Shown here: positions 54,602 to 64,000 of the stretch, piece after piece
Position numbering within the stretch: position 1 is the stretch's first letter
Layout of the letters: each line of letters begins with the position of its first letter
Source of the DNA: Gonocerus acuteangulatus
Taxonomy: Eukaryota; Arthropoda; Insecta; Hemiptera; Coreidae
Direction: 5' to 3'
NCBI GenBank assembly: GCA_946811695.1
Contig: OX328130.1
Coordinates: 75,454,398-75,518,397, forward strand
DNA: 64,000 nt
Notes under the pieces: model-generated
What the model saw: the letters and a program-made list of their open reading frames with translations, nothing else
Databases searched by the model: none
Told to the model about the DNA's origin: nothing
Translations under genes and position numbers: made by a program

Positions 54602-56845
54602 ATGATTGAAATGGACCAAGAAACTGTTTATGGGACAGACGATGATTCCCACGTCGTTATGTCAGACAAAGTGCAAACTTTGGCAGGTAGAATTTATCAA
54701 GAGTTTGAAAAAATGATAACGAAATACGACGAAGACGTTGTCAAGGACCTTATGCCCCTGGTGGTTAATGTGCTGGAATCTCTGGATTTATCATACACTG
54801 AAAATCAAGAACATCAAGTTGAGTTAGAACTCCTCAGAGAGGATAATGAACAGCTGGTTACACAATATGAAAGGGAAAAGCAGCTTAGAAAAACTTCAGA
54901 ACAGGTAAACATTTGTTTTACGTTCAGATTTATCATCTTTTTGCTTTTATAAGATTAAAAATCACCCATGAATATAGGAGTGAATGGTTCAATGAGCGCA
55001 CTCTTGCAACATAAATCCATTTTATTATTATACATCTCTTTTAGAAACTCCTTGAAGTTGAAGATTTGATTGAGGATGAGCGTAAAGAAAAGGGGAGTAA
55101 AATTGAAAGCCTGGAGTCTATAGTTCGAATGTTAGAGCTGAAAGCTAAAAATTCCTCTGATCATGGTGAGAATACTTATCATTGTTGCTATTGGACTCGC
55201 TTGTTTTATTTATCTTTTTTATGGTTTTGTTATATCATTTGTTTATTTCTTCCACTAAATAGTCTACCGGTTAGAAGAAAAAGAACAAGAAATGAAAAAG
55301 GAATATGCAAAACTCCATGAACGGTACACAGAATTATTTAAGACTCATATGGATTATATCGAGAGAACGAAAATACTCATGGGAACTGGGGAGAGGATGG
55401 ACGGTAGTGTAAGGCCGAGGCTCCCACCCTTATCCCTTGCTCACCTCAACAGGTTCGTATTACTTGCTATTTTTTACATTCGCAAATAAATAATAAATAT
55501 ATTTATTTTATATGGCACAACTACTGTCAAGGAAATATACAAGGTAGGAACTAATTGTGTCCCCCTGTGTTATGTAACACTCTGTTTGTTCATGTTTTTG
55601 ACAGTTCTTTAGTTTGAATAATAATTTGTATTTTAAAGAAATTCATTGATAAAAACTTGTTTACATTTAAGATAAATGTGCTGATTAATATTTATTTAAG
55701 AAAAAAATATCACCATTTACTTTTATATCTGTTTCTTAAAAAGTCTAATCTGACCTAATATTGTCATAGGGGTTTGTGACTAAAGTAGATTATATTCTTC
55801 CCAATAATTCATTGTTATTTATTTAGATGTTATCTGTCAATCTAAGATATAGAAGATCACATTAGGCCTTCTATTTTGATGATTTTTTTTTTTTTTTTTA
55901 ATGGCGCATCGACAAATCTGGACCAATAGCGCCGACATCCAGGGTGCAGCCAGGAATTTTCTCAACGAGCCCCGAGATGAGAAAATGAAATATTTATTAT
56001 TGGCATTTTCTAAATTTAAGAATTTATAGTAGAATTTCCTTGGAATTGCTGGATCAATAGTTTTGGAAATGTTTTTTTATTAAAAAAATAAATAAAAATG
56101 TAATAAGCTTGTAAGTAAGAACATGATTGTTTTTAAAAGTTAAAAACAATTAAAAAAATTGACTGCATTTTTTGTACGTTTAACAATTGATTCTATCATG
56201 AATGATTACATTCAACTGAATTTTTAGATATTGTAGAAACCAAAATTTGATTTTTTTTACTATGCATTAACATAACATATCCCCCCCCCCCAAAAAAAAA
56301 AAATTATAATAAAAGATAATAATTAAAAAAAAAAAAAAAACTCTTTCCCTTTGTTTTAAAGAACGATAAAACAATTTTGTTTCTGAAACATACTAACAAT
56401 TTGGGCCTAGATGTGTTCAAACATGTCTTTTGACAAATACCGAAGACGTCTCTTATCCTTCCTGCCTTTCATTTCAACCGAGAAATGAAAATGTGGGCAA
56501 GGCGGTCTAAACACTCCTCTGCTCTCAAACATAAGTTGAAATATTTTTAAAACCCATGTCTATTGTTTAGTATTAAAAATGTTTAGATTATATATAAATA
56601 TATATATACACACAATTATATATTTGAAAAATGTATAATTCTACGTAGCAGACTTTTTTGTCTGTTTATCAATCGAATGACTTAATATTACATCCGTCAT
56701 TGAAAAGTCGTAGAAGTTTTATGAATAACTCCTTAGATCATTGAAATCTTAAATATTCTCTAATTAGTTAATGAATCTGTTCCAAAATTCCTAGACGTTA
56801 AAATTTTTAAAAAGAAAATTTAAATAGTTAATGAATAAGTTGGCA

Positions 56846-56911
<66 letters not shown>

Positions 56912-59900
56912 ATTAAAATATTTAAAATGTTTTCATTTTTTCTTATTACTCTGATAAAAATTGTGTTTTTTTTTTTTACAATATGTTCTTTAACATTAGT
57001 TTCATAAACTCTTTTATACATTTTGCCCTTGAGACTTTGTTTTACTTGGCAGCAAATAATTATGTATTTAAATGAGTTTTTTTAGCTCATCTTTCTTTGA
57101 TGCATTCTCTTGCATGAATGAACTCCTGATAAGAATTACAATTCCTTTGTAAATTCTTTCAAACTGCAGGAAATGATTGATATATTTACTCATAGCTTAA
57201 GTTTAGAATTGTCTATTAAACACAGAAATATTTACCAAATTATATTGTTAAAAATGAAAGTAACAAATAATAAATGACATAAGACGAGTCAACCAGTTCT
57301 GCTCCCGATTCGTCTACTCTATGAAGAATAATTTTTTTAATGCCAACATTTCTGCTAATATTTGAATACTTCATGTTTTGTGAGTTCGATTCCCTTTGTG
57401 GATAATGGCTTCTATTTTTAAGAAATGTACGTTTGTAGCCCTAACCTTTCTTCATAGGGGTTTTAATCTATAGATATTGTACTCCAAAAAATATTATAGT
57501 CTGAGGGCTGGTAACGCACGTTTCATGAAGTGTTTTATACACCTTGAAATTTTTCTATAGTGCATCTCTAGGGTAGATAAGGTTGTGTTGGCTAGACTTA
57601 CCGTTGGAACACCAGGTACTGGGAAGCCAAGGTGCTGGTTGTTCTGAGCAGTGTTTATTCAGAAGCCAACTATCTTTAAACCTTTCGAAGCGACACCCGA
57701 GAATACTTGCCGGAGAAAGATGTTCCTCTGGCGTTAATGACCCTAACGGTTGACACACCTTAAATTCAACCAAAAAAAAAAAAAAATATATATGTTCCTC
57801 TGAGGCGACGCCCGAGTATTCTCGCCACAGCTGTATCTCTTGATTCCGAGCCCTCTTTAGCCTTGAGCGTGTACAGAGTGCTCTAGCAGGATTGGGGGAT
57901 ATTTTCTGGTTTAACCCTTAACTGGTAACATACAAATTTTGAACGTTATAAGTATCATGCGTCTGTGAGACGTGTGCATGGTAAAAATGTTCTTAGGGCA
58001 TTTTTTTAGTGAAACTGTAAATAATAAAGGAGTAGCTTATTATAATAATTAAAACAATAATATGTCATTGCTACATTTAAAAATCATGTCTAAAAACAAG
58101 CAGTTGTTTCGGAATGAAATAGAAAGAGAAATATTGGAAAGAAAAGTAAGTAAATTTGGTTTTAAATGTTTATTGTAGGTTTGCTGCGTACCTAAATTGT
58201 AGTAAATAAATCGTTTAAAGTAATACACGTCGTTGTTCACTTAAGATAAACATGAAAATTATGATTAGTAACGAGCGACTAAGTAAAAAAGAAAAAAAAA
58301 TACGGGTCCTTACGGCCGTTTTAGGAGAGGGAGTTTGGTCCGCCTGTGGAGGGAGTAGGCAACTAGCCCACGTCACATTGAAAAGCATAATGTAAAATTA
58401 AAGCCATAATATTTAAAATTGATAGAATTTATTTACTTTTTTAAAATTTATTGCAAGAAAATGCCGGGAGAACCATTTTGAGAATACTATACTTTTCTTA
58501 CCTTTAATATTAATTCCCCCCCATTGGGCGAATAAACTCATGCGAACATCATCATTTTGCAAAAATATTTTATATTGAGCTGTTGTTCTGTTTTACCTAT
58601 TATACTTTCTTTTCTAGATCTTCAGGGCCTATGTCTTTTGGATTCCAGTCTTTGGAAACACACAATTTGTCTAGTATAATTCAGAATTCTGGGAGTCCTT
58701 CAGAGTATCAAGGAGTGCAGGCTTCATCGCCCGATAGCAATCATTCAGTAGCCAGCCTTCGAAATGAAATGGTAGGAAGCGAATCTTTCAAACATTTCTC
58801 ACAATTTTTAGTAATTGTAACAGTTTATTTCTAAATGTTATGATTGGTATTAATTCCAGCAGGCGAATAATGATCAAGGAGACAACACAGAAGAAGATAT
58901 CTCTATCCGAGAGGTTTCGGAGAAGGGATGGTCGGAAACGTTGAGTCCTGGATCTAAGGAAGCTACGTCTGATACGTCCGAAGAATGTCCTCCTCCACCC
59001 AGTGTAACCACTCCAATTGGAAGGAGTACTACAAAGAAGTAAGAATTTACTTATGGTATCATATTACTACAGTAAAACCTCATTAACCCAGACCAGTTTT
59101 GAAAACAAAACTATGTTGTTCAGCATAGTAAATAAAGACTTGTTTTTAGACGATAAATTGCTGGTGAATTACGCACATTTTCCTAGGTTAATATAAGCAA
59201 TTTTTCCTAGCGTCATGGTCGAGGTACAGTATCGTTTGCTCACTGACCACGATTTAGACGAAACGTAGAAACGTTGTTGTGACTATGATAGAAAGGATGG
59301 AAGCATTGACAAGAATTGATAAGGTAGTATCGTTAAAGAACATTTCTGCAGAGTTTAGAGTAGGAACATCGACCATATCTGATTGGAAAAAGTACAGAAA
59401 ATACATTGAAGGCTTTTCTTTGAAGATGATTTCTCAGGACAGTTTATGGTAGTTACAACCCACACAGAAGCAGTTGCAAACATTGAGAAATTGATGGTGT
59501 ATTTCGTAAATCAAGCCAAAACATTATATTCATTGCCAAATGAACTTTGCGAGATCGCGCTGCTCGTAAGATACACTAAACTGAGATAGCAGTAGCTCAC
59601 TGCCTTATTTACTACAGACTAGTATGTAGCTATATTGAGTACAGTGCAAATACATAGGATATTACAGTGCATGTGTTTTTAGGTGAAAGTGTGGCGTTAA
59701 TAATTTCTAAACTCCATTAAAAATTTTTAGGTGATTTATATGATCTTTTTTTTGTTTTTTCGTCATTCAACTCAGATCAGCCCTGGTCCCAGTTGATCCG
59801 GGTAAACAAGGTTTTACTGTATTTTCTTGTAATAATGTGCCGGGTTTACTTTTTTCTTAATCATAAGTGAATTTATGGAATGAATACCACCTTGTTAAAG

Positions 59901-61290
59901 CAGTGGGTGGAAATTTCCGTAAAAGAAATGGGATTGTGTAACAGATTAGTGGGGGGTGGGCAGCTATCTTTGATCTTTTTAGCTTTTAGGATCTTTCCTT
60001 TATTGTTTTAGAAAGGAAACACATTTATGGCGTCAACTTAATGATACAATCCAGAAGTGTAGATGAGAACATTTGACTTTCACGACCCACAGCTCATCAT
60101 GAAAAACTTCGAGCATCTACAAGAATACTTCTGATTTTAATGAACATTGATACAAAAATACTTTTACCAAAACCAAAGACTGAGGTTGTTGTGAAATAGT
60201 AGAATCTGTCAGTACATTGGTTTTTTTGGAGGGCAAAATTTGCACATAATTTTAAAGTTTTGTGTTATTTGGCTTTGAAATACACTTTTTTAGGTAATTT
60301 GACAACAGGAATCAAATTAAACCATTTTGTTTAAGTCTATGTCTTTATTAGTTTTCCAAAAAAAATAATTAGATTTTTGGTTGTGGGTATCTTGGTGACC
60401 ACCAGATTCAATTTGAAGAAATCTGCCAGATTACTGATGTTGTAGCCCAGCATAATGTAAAGGTTAACGAGTAAGGCTTTCTGGCTGTTGATAGTGCTTT
60501 CAATGGTACAAATATCACCACACATCTCACTGGTTGTGGTTGCCAATTTAACTGATTTTTTGACACTTTTTGTTAGCTTACACACTATAATAAAAGCCTG
60601 TTCCAACACTTCCGAACACAAAATATAAAGAATTTTTATTCTAAACTTTCCAAATTGGACTGGAGACAATCGTTACATGGAAATCCACCAGGATCCTGCA
60701 GTTTTCTCTTCCCCCTTAACTGTTTCCTCTATTGGATCTTCCAAAATGTTTAAAATTTGTTTTCAAATTGTTGGTTGTACTTGCTCTTTTGGGTCGTCCT
60801 AAACCCCTAGGTTTTAGTGTACAACCAGTTTCTTCAAATGTACGCACACAAGTCGCAATTTATGTATGGCGATGGAGGAAACGTGCAAGGTTTGTGATAA
60901 AGTAACAGTCATTTTCATGAAACGGTCGGTAAAACACCGGTTCAACTGATTCAAACCGAGGTAACGACAGTTAACCACAAGGCCTGCCCAAATGAGACCC
61001 CTCTCATTTTTCTATCTCTACCACTCTTACAAAAGTGCATTGTTTTATTTGCTGCAGCCTGTACATACTTTTTTTGTAGTTCTTTAAAATGAGAATGAAT
61101 TAGTCCAAATATTGTTTGTTGTTGCTGTAAACCTTCCATATATTTGTCCATAAGTTCCTATCTGCAATAGGTTGACATTTCAAAATGATTGTTTCTAGAG
61201 AGCAGAGGAGCGGGAACACCCTCTATCAAGAGTTAAGTTTCCAGGATGCTGAAGCTCTCGGTGAAATGGATGAAGGTGCGGACATCACGG
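54602..61290 (+). CDS. syd: JIP3/JIP4 (Sunday driver) scaffold, 5' exons
   Basis: Exons 54602-54904, 55045-55165, 55263-55452, 58618-58771, 58860-59038 and 61199-61290 join in frame with GT-AG introns and give residues 1-346. The last intron runs out of the window. Residues ~20-100 are the RH1 domain, with [37 protein letters not shown] and [18 protein letters not shown]; a coiled coil continues to about 185. Residues 186-315 are a Ser/Pro-rich linker ([25 protein letters not shown]). Exon 6 has the family block [24 protein letters not shown]3/JIP4 proteins link JNK-pathway kinases and vesicles to kinesin-1 and dynein/dynactin; the RH2 and WD40-like parts would lie downstream. CIP2A starts 358 bp away on the other strand. 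Confidence 0.95.
55878..55985 (-). mobile_element. SINE family A, 3' truncated fragment
   Basis: Poly(T), then GGCGCATCGAC, AATAGCGCCGACATCCAGGG and GGAATTTTCTCA match the 3' half of family A. The tRNA-like head is missing. Confidence 0.72.
56853..56909. repeat. Poly(T) tract in JIP3 intron 3
   Basis: About 57 T residues. The Lys-rich minus-strand ORF here is an artefact. Confidence 0.95.
59070..59819 (+). mobile_element. jerky/Tigger-type transposon relic, 750 bp
   Basis: Ends CAGTAAAACCTCATTAACCC (left) and, inverted, CAGTAAAACCTTGTTTACCC (right), flanked by TA (59068-59069, 59820-59821). A jerky-like transposase HTH survives inside. It lies in JIP3 intron 5. Confidence 0.88.
59285..59452 (+). 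pseudogene. Jerky-like transposase HTH remnant
   Basis: Reading [19 protein letters not shown], then [19 protein letters not shown] and EGFSLKMIS. This matches the psq/CENP-B N-terminal helix-turn-helix of jerky-type (JRK) proteins from the pogo/Tigger group, where GVGTSTVxDWKKNR is conserved. The DDE domain is missing and a stop follows. Confidence 0.82.
60337..61150 (-). pseudogene. Transposase-like remnant with HTH linker motif
   Basis: On the minus strand near 60850-60760 the reading [20 protein letters not shown] resembles the end of the first helix-turn-helix and GRPR-type linker in mariner/Tc-like transposases (DUF4817-like). ORFs of 66 (61151-60951) and 110 residues (60669-60337) on the same strand flank it but I recognise no domain in them. 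It is broken by stops and lies antisense in JIP3 intron 5. Confidence 0.4.
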
Positions 61291-61399
61291 GTAAGTCGTT
61301 GGCTTCCAATCTCATATTTATTTTTAGGTATCAAAATGCATTTTCTTCAGCCCATAATATTAATATAAAATGTAATTTTTAATTACTTCGATTTAGAAT

Positions 61400-61401
<2 letters not shown>

Positions 61402-61459
<58 letters not shown>
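61402..61459. repeat. Poly(T) tract in JIP3 intron 6
   Basis: About 58 T residues. Confidence 0.95.
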
Positions 61460-61460
<1 letters not shown>

Positions 61461-61849
61461 TGGATAATTTATAATTGTTACAGGCCTAAGGATGAAAAAT
61501 ATTTTAAAACTTTGCATATAATTTGAGCAATAAGTTTTCTTTGGTGGTGTCCTGAAATGTCAATTATTAATCTAAAGTGGATCAACTGCTGAAATAATTA
61601 GCACCATCTTGAAATGTATTTTTATATTTTAAATACACTGTTTTCTGCCTCACCTTTCTGAATAAGATTACTCTAAATTCGTATTTCAGATAAATACAAA
61701 TGACATTTGTATTTATCCCTTGTGATTTAATTAGTTTCTTGGAAAATTTTTGAGTTTATTTTAAATTTAGAAATTGAAAGTAAGAGTTGCGCCCTTATTT
61801 CCATTCAATGAATATTTACTTCTTGATAAAAGATTCCATTGTTCTACAT

Positions 61850-62193
61850 TGATAGCTTAGATCATGACAATCATTGTAAACAATAAGTTTGTCTTGGATA
61901 ATGAAACAAATTACATCAAATATAATCGGATCACAAATTTTTGTAGAATATTTTAATAATAAACCCTTTTGGAACACTGATTATATAAATTCTACTTTAA
62001 TTTAATGGAATTTAAAATAGTTCTATAGCCTAGATCATGTTAATCATGGTAAACAATAATAATATGAAATAATGAAACAAATTACATCAAATACGATAGA
62101 ATCAGAATCTTTGGGACCTAAAGTATTTTCATGAAACATACTTTTGACATATTCATCACATAAATTTTACTATACTTTAATTGAATTAAAGAC
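61850..62193. repeat. Diverged direct repeat, ~175-bp unit
   Basis: TAGATCATGACAATCATTG, GTAAACAATAA and AATGAAACAAATTACATCAA recur about 175 bp later (TAGATCATGTTAATCATGG and the same continuation), with about 25% divergence by eye. Confidence 0.7.
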
Positions 62194-64000
62194 CGTCATA
62201 TTTGTCTCGCTTTCTTATCAAAAGTGGTTCATTTATTTGCTACAACCTCTGTTATTTTTTTTTCCTCGAGATATTCCAAGCAATTAAAAAGAGGAAAATT
62301 GTTATTATATAAAAGTATTTATTCCAGACAACTTTTTTTGTTAAGTGGAAAGATGTTAATTAATTCAAGGAATGTATTGCAAAACACTTTTCTTTTCTTT
62401 TTTTTTCTTTTTTTTTTAAAAAAAAACAAACTAGGTTTATTATTTAAAAATAAATTTGCCTATACATTCTACAAATTATGGCTCACCACAAGTAATTATA
62501 ATTGCACATAAATATGATTGATATTATGTTTTGTGATCAAATGATCGTGAGTTAAATTTGTGCTATTTTAAATTAGTGGGCTTTACATTTAAAAAAAAAA
62601 AAATATTTATCCAAGTAAAGACCTGCTTTATGTTAATAAATATTAATCCATAAAATTTATTTACTTAATCAATTTCATTATATAAATTGTAATTTTTAAG
62701 ATATCTTCCTTACAATAATATTTCAATTTTTTTTTTCAATTTATTCAGTTTATTTAATGTTTTTATTGTATTCAAAAATGTATTAGTTACATTTATAATT
62801 TAAATGGAAGCATTTGAAAAGTATGGTATATTTGTTTCTTGAATGAGTTATAAGGATTGTGTAAAATCACCACATCCACATTGGATTATTAAGATTAGAT
62901 TAATCCAAGAATTTAATTCTTTGATTAATTATCGGTTGATGAATAACAGTATTTTTTTTTTTTGGGGTTATATTCACTGTAGAGATTATATTAACTAATG
63001 AAAATAGTTGCTTGCCTGGTTGCATAAGAATGGTTGTATTTGAAAGCATTTAAAAATCAATAATCCGTTGAATCTGAACCATCAGTGTTGAGTATTTCTC
63101 TCAGGGTCAAGCAGGAAGTATCGTACTTATTCTAGTTGTTATTAAAAAAAAAATAAAGAAAAAAATGTTTTTGAAAATGGATGTTCCTTTTCTCAGGACA
63201 TTTCATATTGACCATCTGAATCAGGTTTTTTTTTTAATACTTTATTTTAGAATATACATTTTAATGAAAATTTAAGTGTAAAGATTGCTTTAAAAATATT
63301 TAATTATTACAAATACAAATAAACTTACAATTAGACATTTTTATTATTAATAATGTCATTGAGTTTCATTTGCAAAATTATTCTCATCTGCTTCGTGTTA
63401 AGGGTAGAAGTTAAATGCTTTTTTTTCCTCATTATCTGAAGCATCAGGTGAATTGTAGCATAAATTTCAAAGATTCCTGTTTAAAATAGTTTTTATATGC
63501 CATTTTCCAACCTACTTCACCTTACTTTGTGTGGTCAAAATCAATATATAAATATAATAGTAAAATATTTGAAATATAGATAAAAAGTATTGTTAAATCA
63601 ATGAGGGTTGACTTCCCATGTACAGTATACTGGACATGTATTTTCAAAAATTCATAAACACCTTATTACAAACTTTATTGATAAAATTGAATTTCCAACG
63701 TTTAAAAAGATCATGTACATTAAATTTGGAGCAGTTTTAAACAATAAACAGAAACAATTTGGACTAAGTATGTAAGGAAAAGTTACTAAGCTTTAGAATC
63801 CATGGCTGCCCGGGGTGGAACAGAGAATATTTTATACATAACCTTTCAAAATCGAATGGAATCAATTTAAATTAGATGTCAAGTGGAAGACAAATGCATA
63901 GAGCTTCAAACCAAAGTAATAGTAAACATATTTCGGCCATAGTCGGTGTGATACAAAGTAAAGAAGTTATGTTCAGCCATCTGGACAATGGACTTAAAGG
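62194..64000 (+). other. JIP3 intron 6 to window end
   Basis: AT-rich intronic sequence. I looked for the next JIP3 exon (leucine zipper block after the DEGAD motif) and did not find it, so the next exon lies beyond 64000. Confidence 0.6.

Larger units (their letters stand above)
55453..58617 (+). other. JIP3 intron 3
   Basis: A 3.2-kb AT-rich intron with a SINE fragment, poly(T) tracts and, near 57640-57840, two copies of a GCGAC(A/G)CCCGAGxATxCT(T/C)GCC segment about 125 bp apart. The 72-residue minus-strand ORF there is not recognisable. Confidence 0.7.

Noticed and set aside
55066..55489. Separate small plus-strand genes (also at 58583-58834, 61185-61382)
   Set aside because: They are JIP3 exons extended into introns.

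Overview
This is animal nuclear DNA, most likely from an arthropod and probably an insect. The evidence is split genes with GT-AG introns, a very AT-rich background, long (AT)n tracts, and transposon families typical of insect genomes: mariner, pogo/jerky, piggyBac, hAT-like MITEs, jockey-type LINEs, Penelope, a Helitron-like family and tRNA-derived SINEs. I cannot name the species.

Right part (about 39.2-64 kb): two host genes lie head to head. On the minus strand is a complete 13-exon gene (54243 down to 39192) for an 822-residue CIP2A homologue, an armadillo-like PP2A/B56 inhibitor and mitotic scaffold; every exon junction I placed keeps the reading frame. On the plus strand, from 54602, are the first six coding exons (346 residues) of the JIP3/JIP4 (Sunday driver) scaffold, which continues past the window. 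The 358 bp between the two start codons should hold both promoters. Their introns carry many decayed elements: pogo and jerky-type transposons, a piggyBac C-terminal remnant, three SINE families, MITEs and a LINE tail.

Left part (1-39 kb): I found no convincing intact host gene, only one possible exon near 27.0 kb on the minus strand. The region is a mosaic of satellites and transposons. Arrays include a 36-bp minisatellite (0.2-1.1 kb), nine copies of a 151-bp unit made from the helix-turn-helix part of a mariner transposase (2.2-3.6 kb), a ~145-bp satellite (7.9-9.05 kb), a 98-bp satellite of about 26 copies (10.0-12.7 kb), a 46/92-bp satellite (21.4-23.2 kb), an 88-bp array (23.75-24.1 kb) and a 19-bp minisatellite (31.5-32.1 kb). 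Large foldback elements sit at 15.2-16.0, 24.5-25.2 and 33.2-33.85 kb; the last contains a perfect 108-bp inverted repeat.

The most interesting structure is at 16.1-21.3 kb. A 5'-truncated Penelope-like element, bounded by a 13-bp target-site duplication, has inverted terminal copies that each carry a hammerhead-ribozyme-like core. A non-autonomous LTR retroelement with 640-bp LTRs, a primer-binding site and a single coiled-coil ORF is nested inside one terminal (TA)n tract.
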